In this document: piece after piece, positions 1 through 12,800 of the stretch
How the letters are laid out: every line of letters starts with the position of its first letter
How positions within the stretch are numbered: the stretch's first letter is position 1
Assembly (NCBI GenBank): GCA_025766275.1
Contig: JAFKAC010000008.1
Coordinates: forward strand, 1-64,000
Source of the DNA: Lactarius indigo
Taxonomy: Eukaryota > Basidiomycota > Agaricomycetes > Russulales > Russulaceae
Length of the DNA stretch: 64,000 nucleotides
Reading direction: 5' to 3'
Position numbers and translations under genes: made by a program
Notes under the pieces: generated by a model
What the model saw: only the letters and a program-made list of their open reading frames with translations
Told to the model about the DNA's origin: nothing
Database searches by the model: none

Positions 1-3000
1 TAAAGAGTACCAACAACGATAAAGAAAAGGACAAGGACCTTTCCGACACGTCTTCGGCTCCAGACCTCCCCCACCACCCATTCCGGTCTCACCAGCGGTT
101 GCTGCCGGCATCCCAGGTTTCAAGAAACTGTCCTCGCTCTCTTTGGACCCCGAGGACGCGGTGACTCTGCGAGCGCGCGTCATTCGTTTCCGTTATCTCA
201 CCGGAAGAGAGAGCAACGACGCCGACAATGTGTTTGCGACGCTGCGCCGACTGGTCGAACGTATCTCTGATTCAAGTGCCAGTGAGAAGGAGGTTGGGAA
301 CGCGCTCAAAGAACTCGCAACGCTCTTTACGTCGGCGCACACGTCCGTGTCGAGCTTTGAGCTGCTGCAGAGCGGCGTAATAGATGGGCTGTTACAATTT
401 GCTACAGACAAGGCACGGAACAGTATGTGGAGTTCAATTCATTTAATAGAGCCCTCGCTTAGTTGACTTGCCCCAGTTTCCATTGCTCGACGCCAGGAGC
501 TGCTGCTAGACGCATTCATTGTTCGCAAGTCGAAAGTACTTGCCGGTTCACAAACTCCCTTTGCCATCTTCGTGAAGAAGCTGCAGGAAAGCCTGACTCG
601 AATGGAGGCATTCGATGTTGTCACGGTAACCCAAGGTATGGATGGTAGGTTGACACTTCTTTCGCAGCCGAAACACTCTCCCATGATCCATCCTCGCAGA
701 TTCAAAACGGAGCAGCTCACCTTCACTCCTCGCTCGGCAGCTGCGTCTACGCTTGGTCGCCGCCGAAGGTTCTGACATCCCGAAAAATTTCAACAATATT
801 GTCGTATCCATACATGCTATCGCGACGTTCCAGGCTCTGCACGACTACCTACGACCACGCGTCTCTGGCTTGATGTTTAGCGGGTCGCGCCTCAGCGGTA
901 TGCTGGCCGCACTCGCTGGCGTCACGTCTGGCGGTCTTTCAGCCACCAAGCCACCGGACCAACCCGAAGCAAGCACTTCCGCCGGACCTTCCGCGACGGT
1001 CGAGCGCAGGCGTAGCCAAAGACTCAGCGCTAAGAGTGCAGCTGCTGCGAGCGAGTCAGTTCCGGAACCTCCTGCCGTAGAAGCCGGCCCATCTAACCCC
1101 CCGCCTGCTTCGCTGGGCTCAAGCGCGGAGCCACCAACCTCCGCGGCGGGTGAAGATAGTTTTGGTGACAATGCCGAGTTTACTGCGGATTTCACGGACG
1201 ACGATGTTGAAGCCGAAGTTGGTTTTTTCGCATTGTCGTGATCGAAGCCGAACTGAGGCGACTGATCGACAGGTGTTTGACGACGAGATTGATCCTGATA
1301 ATGCGTCGGCGGAAAAGACAGTTACATTGTCGGTTGCAGATGGTTCGTGGTTTTACCTGTTGATTCCTCGAGGTTTTCCCGAACGAATTTACCTGACCAG
1401 ATGGCTCCAAAGTTGAGGCACAGACCCCGGAAGGTACGAGGGTAGGTACACCCTCAGCTGTACCTGGCAGCTCGAAGGGTTCGCTATCACGTGGCTGGGC
1501 ATCAGGAAAGGGCTCGTATGCGTCTGCACTCAAGGCTAAGCAGACAGATTGGCACCTCGAATTCTCCATGGACGATCATCCCTTACCATTAGATTTGACG
1601 ATCTATGGCGCCATCCATCAGCACGAACTTCGCAAGAAAAAGGCGGGACCAGGCTCTGCGCTACCTCCCCACTTGTTATGGCAAGGAGTGTACACCATTA
1701 AGTTCAAGAAGGTCCCGGGCCCTACTGGAGGCAGCAGCGAGACCTCAGAGCCTATCGCACGGAGCCGCTCGCCTACCCCATCGTTGTCTTCGCTTCCGGA
1801 AGATGCCCCGCATGCCAAGATCTTGCGCCTCCTTCGAGTCTTGCACAAGCTGAACGTCGTAGAGGCGGAGCGGCAGAACCATCCGAACCGCAGCCTGCCC
1901 GAATCGGCATTCGTAAACAACAAACTATCGGCCAAGTTGACGCGTCAATTAGAGGAACCGATGATCGTCGCAAGGTATGAGCCTTAGAAAAGATGTCGTG
2001 CTTTGATTGCTGACGGGACGAATGGTTCCAGCCAATGTCTCCCTGATTGGGCACTTGACCTACCGCAACACTTCCCCTTCTTATTCCCCTTCGCAACGCG
2101 TTACAACTTCTTGCAGTCGACGTCGTTCGGATATGCTCGTCTTATCCTCAAATGGCAGAGCCAGCAGAACCGCTTCCAAGACGGTTCGCGACGAGACGAT
2201 GGCGTCGGGTTCCTTGGCCGGCTGCAGCGACAGAAGGTCCGGATTTCACGGAAGCACATCCTCGAAAGCGCCATGAAAGTGTTCGAGCTGTACGGTTCGT
2301 CGTCGTCGATACTCGAGGTGGAGTACTTTGAGGAGGTCGGCACGGGCCTCGGGCCGACGCTCGAGTTCTACGCGCTGGTGTCGCGCGAGTTTGCAAGACG
2401 CGATTTGAAAATTTGGCGTGATGACGACCCGCTGCGGACGGGCGCGTATGTGTTCCACCCGCGGGGACTGTTCCCGGCGCCGATCAGCGCAGAGGATATC
2501 GCGAACGACGGAGATCCTAAGCGCACGCATATCATTCGGGTTATTGGGCAGTTCGTGGCCAAGGCGATGTTGGACTCGCGGATCATCGACATGTCGTTCA
2601 ATAAAGTGTTCCTCAAGCTTACCCTCGGGGAAGATGTCCCGCTCACCATTGACTCGCTGAAGGTGTGTTGATATTTCGGGTTGCGCGTGTGATCAATGCT
2701 GAAGTAATGGGAAGCTCGTCGATGAAGACCTGGCAAAGTCGCTGGAGAAGCTGAGATCCCTCACGTCGTCAACAAAACCCCTCGACAAGGTTGGCTCTTC
2801 TCCAAAAATTTACTAATTAGGTTTTGGCTAAATTCGATCATAGCTGCAGAAGCTCTTGAAGGAGAAAGTGGATGTTGAGGATTTGGCACTGGACTTCACA
2901 ATCCCAGGATACGACATCGAGCTGAGGGTAAGTAGTTCTATCTCTGCTGGCAGGTGACGGTTGAAGCTGAACGCCTATTCCCAGCCAAATGGCAGGAATA

Positions 3001-3657
3001 TAACCGTGACGTCGGAGAATGTCGAGGAGTACATCGCAGAGGTTATCGAGGCTATTATCGGGGAGGGTGCCAAATTACAAGCCAAGGCGTTCCGAGAAGG
3101 CTTTTCGAAGGTGTTCCCGATCACGGACTTGCAGGCATTCGCGCTTGACGAACTAGTCATGCTCTTTGGTAATGGCGACGAAGACTGGTCGATCGAGAGT
3201 GAGTGACTTTTTACTCTCGCTGAACGGCAAACAAAATATTTATTTTTCGACGTGTAGCGTTGAATGAGGCAATCAAAGCGGACCATGGATTCAATGCCGA
3301 GAGCCGGACCATCCGTAGCTTGATCGAGGTCATGTCCGGATTCGAGACGCCAACACGCAGGCAGTATCTGCAGTTCCTCACTGGAAGCCCAAGGCTCCCC
3401 ATCGGAGGTCAGACCTCTCGTTGAGAGTTACGTATACGATAACTCACTCATCTTTCGTAGGTTTCCGCGGGCTCAACCCGCCACTGACAGTGGTGCGCAA
3501 GCCGCACGAGGCGCCACTCAAGGCGGACGATTACCTCCCGAGCGTCATGACGTGCGTCAACTACCTGAAGTTACCAGAGTACAGCTCAAAAGATGTCATG
3601 TTGGAGAAATTGCAAGTGGCGATGAAGGAAGGAATTGGGAGCTTCCACTTATCATAA
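1..3657 (+). CDS. UFD4: HECT-type E3 ubiquitin ligase, UFD4/TRIP12-like (3' part, 5' end outside window)
   Basis: The last catalytic enzyme of a ubiquitin cascade: it accepts ubiquitin on a cysteine and passes it to substrates; UFD4/TRIP12 members act in the ubiquitin-fusion degradation pathway. The gene is multi-exon. The region from about 140 has the UFD4-like helical segment ([12 protein letters not shown], then [10 protein letters not shown] and [18 protein letters not shown]). A Ser/Pro-rich linker follows at about 960-1240. The HECT domain runs from about 2250 ([20 protein letters not shown]) to the C-terminus. The catalytic cysteine is in [12 protein letters not shown] near 3550, and the protein ends GSFHLS, TAA at 3655-3657. 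Introns are visible near 440-480, 640-700, 1240-1560, 1975-2030, 2665-2710, 2790-2845, 2930-2955, 3200-3258 and 3405-3460. The frame appears to slip by one base near 68-72 (see findings). Family assignment is firm; UFD4 orthology is likely. Confidence 0.85.
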
Positions 3658-3862
3658 GGAGATTTTTGTGCGAGGCCGAATGGGGCATGTGTCCTTTGTA
3701 GAACCGTTTTTTTTTTGTTGCTGTGTAGTACTCTAGTTCTATTATCAACTCTTGCTTTTCCCTTAACTTGGAGTCATCGCTGAGTCAGCACGTCTGGGGT
3801 TCGTCTTTTGCTAAATCAGTCAGCACAAACGCGCCCGTTAATTCCCTTTGACCCCAACCACC

Positions 3863-4492
3863 ATGTCTAAACACCATCCCGGTGCGTGCCCACTTTGCTT
3901 GTGTAAAAAGTCCTGATCTGACGCACGAATGATAGATTTGATCATGTGCAGACGCCAACCGGGAATAGGTGAGTTCTTCCAGCACAAAGGTGAAAAACCA
4001 GCTGATTGACCCCACCCAACCGCAGCCATCGGCCGTCTCTGTGAGAAATGCGACGGAAAATGGTGTGTTCTCTCCCCGCGCCAAAAAGCGAACGCTGAAT
4101 CGTTTATAATAAATTAGCCCCGTCTGCGACTCATACGTCCGCCCAGAAACTCTCGTGAGGATCTGCGACGAATGTAATTTCGGAACGTACGGTGGTCGCT
4201 GCATCATCTGCGGCTCTCCAGGTGAGTGAGCGGTGTGCTGGGTGGTGGTGGTGGTATTTTTTGACAAAACGCGCGCGCGCGTGCTAGGGATCTCGGACGC
4301 GTATTACTGTGCGGAGTGCACGCGCTTGGAGAAGGACCGTGATGGCTGTCCGAAGATCGTCAACCTTGGAGCTAGTCGAACCGACTTGTTCTATGAACGG
4401 CGTCGTCTCGGTGAGCTCGACTCTCCTTTGTCCTCGCGACGTGCGTGTATCGCTGACCAAATTTGCACTTGCAAGGGTTCAAGAAGGGCTAA
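3863..4492 (+). CDS. RDS3: Rds3/PHF5A/Ini1-type zinc-knot splicing factor
   Basis: A small, almost invariant subunit of the U2 snRNP SF3b complex that helps recognise the branch point; nuclear. Six exons splice cleanly: 3863-3881, 3936-3968, 4026-4062, 4118-4221, 4288-4410 and 4476-4492. They give about 110 residues, the family's normal length. The product begins [18 protein letters not shown], carries the repeated CxxC zinc ligands ([38 protein letters not shown]) and the hallmark [20 protein letters not shown], and ends GFKKG. Every intron has GT-AG ends and is 49-66 nt. The ATG at 3863 is fixed by alignment of the N-terminus with the family. It lies 205 bp downstream of the HECT ligase stop, on the same strand. 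Confidence 0.96.
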
Positions 4493-4642
4493 TCTGTCTC
4501 ATTTCCTATATTGTATCCCTAGTACATTGCTGGTCCATACTACAATTTTTTTTTTTTTTAGAGAGATGGTCGGACAACAACTTCACACACAGCAATGGCA
4601 AAGCACAGCAAAGCGAAGCGGAAAGTCGTATAGTAATACATG

Positions 4643-7600
4643 TTAGTCGCGTTGTGGATGGTATATGTTTCCTTGCCACACTGGTGGAATATTAGCCGGG
4701 TTGTCTACGTCAGCAAGTTGTCTGTTGGAAGGGAAAACTCAGCGTGGACTTTGGGCTCGTACAGGTACGTGAAAACACACCGGAAGACCTGCTTGTCAAC
4801 AGGCGCCTTGAACACGAGGAAGGCGTGAGTGCTGTCGTGGGTATCGAGCGCTTCACAGTCTGCGCAAAGGTCCCTAGCGCAGAATGCACAGCGGTACCAC
4901 TTTCCAACGATCCGCCCGCGGGACACGTGCCTGTCGCAGAGCGCAAAGCCATGTCTGAGGTCACGAAGATACGCTGTTTCGACGTCGATGAACAAAATAC
5001 GAGCGAGTGAGTTTGAGTGACGTACCTTCGGGATCACCCGATATATCGGCAGGACTGCCCGGTGCAGGACCAGCAGGATATCGATATCTGTAAAATTTGA
5101 ATTTTCTACTCGCGTGACCCAAAACGTGTATCACAAACAGGATTGGTATGATAGGGTATTCGGATTCGAGTGGGCCGGGGATGTCCACTGGCCGAGGAAT
5201 CTTGAGGAACGTGTGCATAGGGTCATGGACCCTGTATGACTTGACCTCGCAGTCCGAGCACTGAATCAGATGGGTAGTGAGAGGCGACGTACGAGTAGAA
5301 TAAGAACGTTGCCACGTACTAAGTTGAATGATGAGGGCTTGGAGGGGCAGCTAAGGCATTGGTACCTGACGCCGATAATGGGCTAGTAAGTCAGAGCACG
5401 GCGGATGTCAGAATCGAAGTATAAAATCCAACGGAAGACGGGCAGACCTCTCCGCATGAATTACAGCCTTGGGGGTGGATGTGGACATAGTCTCCCTCTC
5501 TATCTGTCCCAGCGCCGTTACCGTACGAGACGGTGTTCGCAGACATCGAAGAGACAATACCAGGGGCCGAACGTAAGTTAACTGTGTCTTGGCTATAACG
5601 CCGTCCATGAGTACGCTGTAAAACATCCTGTGTTTCGTTGATCGGCACTGGTATCTGCCCCGATGGTTAGTCAATGCGAGCGAGCATGGATAGAGATTGT
5701 TACCTTCATCATGATGTGGGAAGAACTGTGTTCGCCGTTGGACGCATAAGGGCTGCCGGGTAAACCAGCAATCTCGCAACCCGAACAAATGTTGACGTCT
5801 TCCCTACAGTCGACGCAGTGGAATCGAGGACCAACAATGTCTTGCTGACAGCTGCACGCACGTCAGGGTAAAAAAGTGTCAAACCGGTTGAGAAGAGCAC
5901 GAACTAAGAACATTGGTAACCATGGTGTTTCAGAGCTACTAGAGAGTGAGCAGAAATCCGTGCGGATAAACGAGGTTACTGACATGGTTCGTCCACGATG
6001 TCGTCTGATGTGGTATCGTCCGATATTTCTGACTGGCTGCGCGCTTCGGAAATAGGCTCGTTGGCCTTCATTTCCAAGAACGGGTGTATCGGGTGATTTT
6101 CGTGCACGTCACTGTGTTCGGTATAATCGCACGAGGAAAGACTTGAGGAATTGGCGATGCTCACCCGTAGCACACTCGACAAAGGGTAAACTTCTCGCAG
6201 ATTCCGCATTTGTACCGATCCCCTGACAGCTTGGATTCACATCCGGAGCAAGGGCGCGAAGTCTCGGCCTGCTCTGCTCGTTTTTCAACTTACTGGAGTA
6301 CAGACCACAGAGAGTAATTCGCGCACCTATGACCTTCCAGCCGCGGAGATCCCAAAACCGTTCCAAGAACGCGTGACGTAGTTGCCCTTTCGTTTTTGGC
6401 GCGCTACGCCGCGCTATCCCGCGCTCTTGCGCCGTCAGCGGTAGTTTACGAGAGCCCGAACCCTTGACGCTACTCGGGGAGGAATGATCGGCGCCGACCT
6501 CCTCAAAACAGGCGGCACAGAGCTCGTATCCAGCGCGAGTCGTTGAGGAAGACGACCCCGACGACCAAGGGCTTCGGGCGAGGATCGTCTGTGTGGGCGA
6601 AGAGGGTTCCCAACTCTTGCTGTTTCCCTTCGCTGCTTCTGCGATGACCGTAGCGCGTGACGTCGGGGTCTTCTCGCCACAGGTCGTGCAGGTGTACTTG
6701 ATCTGGTCGAGGATACAATCACACTCAGAGCAGCAAGTAACTTCTTGGGGTACCGGGAACCCGTGAGTAATGCCTGTGTCGTTGTCTGTGTAGGCGCGTG
6801 GTCGGTTCTGGGAGAAAGGTTCGCAGTTCTGAGATCGCTCACTGGACTGACTCTGGTTCACTGGCGCTTCATATTCCGAATCTCTGGCAGGTCCTGAGGA
6901 TCTGGATTCCGCGTAGTGCTCTCTGCGCTCGGGCGGGGTTCCCGTGTCGGGAAGACCATCGGACAATGGAGAGTTAGTGTTGAGGGAGAAGGAACTGCTT
7001 ATAGTAGAAAGTGTGTCGAATGCCGTTATCATTTGATGAGAGGCTTGGGCCTGCCGCAGCCACTCCCGCTCCCTAGCAGTCCGGAACAATGAACGTTCAT
7101 GAGAAGAAGAGGCGTTGCGCTGCTCCTCGTCAATACTGCCGTTTAGGATACTTCTGTCGGTTCCACCTTCGTCTGTACTTCGGGTCGATGCGCCAGAGTC
7201 GGAGTCAAGAATACGCGACGGGGAAGATCGCGCGTCCTGAGAGAGCGTGTACCATTAGTCTCTCCACGATCCTGACGAGAACGAGGGCGTATGACCTTCG
7301 AGCTTGTCGTCATAGCGTCGCCACCTTGTTGAGGGCCAGAAAACTCTCCGTGGGCGAAAGAGACCTCTTCTTCTCTGCCGGCTAGCGGAGAGTGGCCAGG
7401 CCCATCGTATTCGAGAGATATTTGGACGGACACAGTAACTGAACTTTCGTCGGTGGAGTGGTGGTATTCGATGGCATCGTCCAACGTCACTTTGTCGTGG
7501 ATGCCGTTCTGCTCTCCGTCATCATCCTTCCACTGTATCTTGAAGGGACGCGAGGTGAGCCTGAAGCCTTCCTTTATCTAAGGAATGCTTTTTCAGTACG

Positions 7601-7781
7601 AAAGGTGTGGTAGAAAGGGGAGGACCTTCGCCCAAAGCTCGTCGTATGAGCAGTCTCGTGCAGATTTGAAGCTCAGATTTTGGCGATTGGTATTATAGTC
7701 GCACTCGATAATCAGAGGCTTATCTGCCCGTTCTGCCAGTGGACCATTGGGGTCCAACGAAGATCTGGGCCCATTATTCAT
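4643..7781 (-). CDS. PB1 and multi-ZZ zinc-finger protein, NBR1-like architecture (tandem copy A)
   Basis: Probably a scaffold or adaptor protein: PB1 domains mediate oligomerisation and ZZ fingers bind peptide tails, as in the p62/NBR1 autophagy receptors. No FW/NBR1 domain or clear LIR was seen, so NBR1 orthology is not claimed. I chose the ATG at 7781 ([11 protein letters not shown]) because copy B begins the same way. The PB1 domain follows ([17 protein letters not shown], intron, [24 protein letters not shown]). Next come a Ser-rich linker, a first Cys pair cluster ([19 protein letters not shown]), then four ZZ modules ending in [17 protein letters not shown]. The tail ends [22 protein letters not shown] at 4643-4645. 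An apparent frame break is solved by a 59-nt intron at 7237-7295 (see findings). Intact as read. Confidence 0.75.
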
Positions 7782-7910
7782 GTATGTGTAGTGGAGAAGT
7801 GAAAACGTGTTCTTCCTATCACAGGACCGCAGCAACTGCAGTGGCGACATGTACGACATGTATTGATCTTATCTTATCCAGATAGTCCATCTTATCAATG
7901 AATTGCATCT

Positions 7911-9477
7911 CTACCCGGGATGACCATTAGCCCGAAAGTAAAGAACACCCACACATACAACAATCGCAAAGCACAGTAAAAACGGAACTGATATACGATT
8001 ATTGTTACTCAAGTAAATGTTTCCGCACAACACTGGTGGACTACCAGCCGGATTCTCCAAATCAGCGAAGTGTCTGTCAATACGCTGTCTGTCAGCACCG
8101 ACGTGGATTCGCAAGGATGTAGGAAAACGCACCGGGACACTTTCATATCGACGGGAGCCTTGAGCACGAGGAACACATGAGTGCCATCGTGGGTGTCGAA
8201 CACCTCGCAGTCTGCGCAAAGGTCCTTGGCACAGAACGCACAGCGGTACCACTTGCCAACGATACGTTGCATATGCCGGTCGCACCGTGCAAATGCATGG
8301 GTGAGATCACGAAGATAAGCTGATTCGGCGCCAATGAGCAACCGTTGCACACGAGGAAGATTACGGTTCCAAACCTGCTGGGTCACCCAGCGTGTTAGCA
8401 GAAGGGCTGCCTGGTGCAGGCCCAGCGGGATCTCGATATCTGCCGTGTACTTGATTTTGAGCTTTTGCTCGCATGGCATAAAACGTGTATCACAAACAGG
8501 ATTGGTATGACAGGGTATTCGGACTCGAGTGGGCCAGGGATGTCCACTGGTCGAGGGATTTTGAGGAACGCGTGCATCGGATCATGGACCCTGTAAGACT
8601 TAACCTCGCAGTCCGAGCACTGAATTAGTTGGGGTAGTGAGAGTCGATGCACGAGTAGACTTAGGACATTGCCACATACCAAATTGAATGATGAAGGTTT
8701 GGAGGGGCAGTTAAGGCATTGATACCTGACCCCTATAATGGGCTAGTAGAGCAGAGCGAAATGTCAGAACCAATGTAAGTTGAGCAGCAGGACACACGGA
8801 CCTCTTCGCACGAATTGCAGCTTTGGGAGTGGATGCAGTCTTCCTCTGTATCTGTCCTGGCGCCGTCACGGTATGAGATTGGATAGACGCTACCAGGGGT
8901 CGAACGCAAATAAGTGTCGTCTTGGCTATGGGACCGTCCGCGAACGCGCTGCGTTTCATTGATCGGCACTGATATCTGCCTCGATTATCAGCCAATTCGA
9001 GCGAATGCCTTCTGAGAGCGAGAGATATGAGACTACCTTCATCATGATGTGGGAAGAACTGTGTTCGCCATTCGACGCATCGCGACTGCCAGGTAAACCA
9101 GCAATCTCGCAATCCGAACAAATGTTGGTGTCCTTCTTACATTCGACGCAGTGGAATCGAGGTCCAACGATGTCTTGTTGACAGCTGCCAGGTGCACGCG
9201 CGCCGTCAGGGGGGGAAAAGCGTCAATAATTGAGATTAAAAAAAGCACTAACGAAGAGCATCGGTAGTCAAGGTGCTTTAGAGCTACTCAAAAACAGAGT
9301 GTGTGAACGGAAATTGGCGCAGATTGACGAGGGTCGCTAACATAGTTCGTCTACGTTGTCGTCGATGTCGTCCAATGTCGTGCCAACCGTTATTTCTCCT
9401 GTTCGGGATGTAGTCTCAACGTCCATTGTCAATTCTGACCCAAGGGGGTCCAACGAAGATCTGGGCTCATTGTTCAT
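7911..9477 (-). CDS. ZZ zinc-finger protein, internally deleted paralogue lacking PB1 (tandem copy B)
   Basis: The middle copy of the triplet. It opens with the same start as copy A (MNNEPRSSLDP, ATG at 9477) but passes at once into the linker that in copies A and C follows the second zinc module (DDIDDNVDELC versus SDDIVDEPC and SDDNVDEPC). It thus lacks PB1, the Ser-rich linker and the first zinc modules. Three ZZ modules remain: about 9040-9190 (ending [11 protein letters not shown]), about 8540-8760 ([20 protein letters not shown]) and about 8140-8300 ([17 protein letters not shown]). The conserved tail LENPAGSPPVLCGNIY is followed by a longer hydrophobic C-terminus ending at 7911. It may be a functional short paralogue or a decaying copy; I saw no internal stop in the spliced model. 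Confidence 0.6.
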
Positions 9478-9862
9478 GTCTGCACAGTGAAGGGGTGAAA
9501 GAGTGGCCTTCCTGGAAGCGCAGCAGTTACCTTTTTGTTTTTTCGAATCCGATTTTATGTGCGCGTACGCCTTAGGGTACAGGGTACAGAACTCCGGGCC
9601 ATATGTGGCAGTCGATGTGGCAGTCGTCAACGCGTCAACTGCCACCGTGTATCTCTCTATCCCTCTAAGTTACGATAAACATATTATCTTATCGCCGCGA
9701 TGGCTGACTCAATTCTGGCTATCATAGTTCATCCTATCACCGATTAGATTCCTAATACACTGGTGTCTACACTACAGTCCCCGAGATGGTTATGAGCACA
9801 AAAGCAAAAAAAAAAAAACAACAGTCGCAAAGCAAATGGAAATCGAAATAGTATAACTGTTA

Positions 9863-12800
9863 CTAATGTCGTGGATAGTAGATGTTTCCGTGCAGCACTG
9901 GCGGACTACCGGCTGGGTTCTCTAGATCAGCGAAGTGTCTGTTTTTTTTGTGAACGCCATAGATCAGCCAATCGACGTGGATAATTCGCAAGGGGATGTA
10001 GGGAAAAAGCGCACCGGAACGCATGCATATCGACGGGGGCCTTGAACACGAGGAAAAGGTGAGTACCATCGTGGGTGTCGAGTTCCTCGCAGTCCGCGCA
10101 AAGGTCCTTGGCGCAGAACGCACAGCGGTACCACTTGCCAACGATACGTTGCATATGCCGGTCGCAGAGTGCAAATCCGTGCGTGAGGTCACGGAGATAA
10201 GCTGTTTTGGCGCTGATGAGCAACTGCTGCAAACACGAGGGAGGTTACGTTCCATACCTCCTGGGTCGCTTGGTATGTTCGCAGAGGGGCTGCCTGGTGG
10301 GGGTCCAGCGGGATCTCGATATCTGCAAGGAGAAATAGTTGAGTGTCTACCCGCATAGCCCAAGACATGGATGACAAACAGGATTGGTATGATAGGAAAT
10401 TCGGATTCGAGCGGCCCAGGAATGTCCACTGGCCGATGAATCTTGAGGAACGTATGCATTGGATCATGGACCCTGTACGACTTGACTTCGCAGTCCGAGC
10501 ACTGATGGATAGTGAGAGGCAATGTACGAGTAGAAATAGAATATTATCACATACCAAGTTGAATGATGAAGGTTTGGAGGGGCAGTTAAGGCATTGGTAC
10601 CTGACGCCGATAATAGGCTGAAAAGTAGTGCATATGTCAGAATTGTTGTATTTGTACGAACGGGAAGACAAACCTCGTCACATCCATTGCAAATTTGAAG
10701 GTGGACGTAGTCGTCCTCAATATCCGTCCCGGCGCCATTGCCGTACGAAACGGTGTTTGCGGAGAGGGAAGAGATGCTACCAGGGCTGGAGCGCATCAGT
10801 GGCGACACTCCGCGCAAGTCAGCGCGGTCTCGGCCATGGCGCAGTCCGTGCGCGCGCTGCGAAACATTCTGTACCTCGTGCATGTTGAGAGGCACTGGTA
10901 TCTAATTTCGATGGTTAGCCGATGCGGGTGCAAAGAACGGGAGAAAGTTTACCTTTAACATGATATGGGAGGAACTATGCCCGCCGTCGGACGCATCAAG
11001 ATTACCAGGCAAACCAGCAGTCTCACAGTTCGAGCAAATGTCGATGTTTATGTTTGTACAATCGACACAACGGAAACGAGCGCCAACAATGTCTTGCTGA
11101 CAACTGCACACACATCAGAGAGTATGGGTGAAAGTGGAGAGGAAGTACCGACTTGAAGCATTCGACGCCAGGGTGCTTGAGAGCTACCAAAACGAAGGAC
11201 ATGAGCGGAAATTGGTGCAGATGGATGAGGTCGCTGACATGGTTCGTCCACGTTGTCGTCTGATATCGCGCCATCTGATACTTCTGAGCGGCTGCGTGTT
11301 CGGGAAGCAGGCTTGACCTTCATTTCCAAGAATGGGTGTATCGGGTGGATGTTGTGCACCTCGCTATTTCGACATCGTCACATTAGGGGAGGGGGGGGGC
11401 CTAAGGAAATGTCGATGCTTACCTGAAGCACGCTCGGCAAATCGTAAAGTTATCACAGATTCCGCATTTGTACCGATTCCCTGACAACACAGATTGACAT
11501 CCGGAGCAATGGTGCGACATCTCATCCTGCTCTGTTTGTTTCAGCTCGATCAGCTCACAGAAGCACGAGCAACAACAAGAAATCGCGCACCAATGACCTG
11601 CCAGCCATGGAAGCCCCAGACCTGTTCCGCAAAAGCGTGACGCAGTTGCCCATTCTGCTTTGGTGCGCTACGTCGAAGCTCCGACGCAGTTTGTGGTGGT
11701 GTAGGAGAAGATGGGGCGCCAACGCCACCCACCAAGGAATGGTCGACACCGACCCTTGTGAAGCACATGTTGCAGAGTTCGTACCCAGTGCGAGCTGTTG
11801 AGGACGACGATCCTGATGAGCTGGACGGGACCAGAGTCGTTTGAGAGCCGATGCTTCGGCCGAGGAGTGTTTGCGTAGGTGAAGGTAGGGCAGGTAGCGG
11901 CTTATAGGATGGATAGGCAGGCGTGTTAACACTGGTTGAGAAGCGGGACGTGATGGCGACACGGTGTGCACGGGGAGGGTATGCAGGCTCCTCAGAATTA
12001 TAGTCGGTACCGGGCCCATGATGGTGGTGTACGTAACTGGGGAATTCGCGACTCTTGCCTTTTCCTATTGCGGCTGCGGCTGCGGCTGCTTCTTCGAGCG
12101 CAGCGCGTGACGTAGGAGTCTTCTCACCACAAGTCGTACAGATGTACCTCATCTGGTCGAGGACACAACCGCACTGATCACAGCCAGTAACTTCCTCGGG
12201 TATCAGAAGCTCGTGCGGAATGCCCGCATCGTTGTCTGTATGGGCGCAAGAAGGTACTGAGAAAAGTTGAGTAGTCCCCGATGCGACGTGGCTTACTGGG
12301 CTGGCTCTCGTTCGTCTGAACTTCATACTCCGTATCTCCTGCAGATTCAGAGGACCCAGAACCCATATAGTTATAATAGTATTTCCCGCGTTCGTCTTTC
12401 TGGAGTAGGATGTCCATGTCGGGAACACCGTCAGACATTGGTGAGCTGGTGTTGAGAGAGAATGCGTCATCGCTGGTGGGAGGTGCGGGAACCACGCCGA
12501 ATGCGGCTTTCGTCTGATTGCTTTGTTCCTGTAACCAAGCTTGCCCCCGATCAGTCTGAAGTGAGTGTTCGTGCGAAAGAGACCCGTTAAGCTGCTCCTG
12601 AAGCTTGAGACGTGCAAATACGGCCGATGGATCATTTGTATATGCTCTTTCGGTACTTGCAGGGTTGTCCGAGCTGGGTCCATTGGTGTTATCCTGAATG
12701 CTTCTCCCGGTAGGGTCTTCATCTGTACACGACGCGCGAGAACCAAAGTTAAAAATACGCGAGCGGGATGGTTTCCGCGGCAAGGAGTTTTGAGATGAGC

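Noticed and set aside
7143..7490. Frameshift in ZZ copy A suggesting a pseudogene
   Set aside because: A 59-nt GT-AG intron (7237-7295) with a branch-like CTAAT restores the frame exactly, so I treat the gene as intact.
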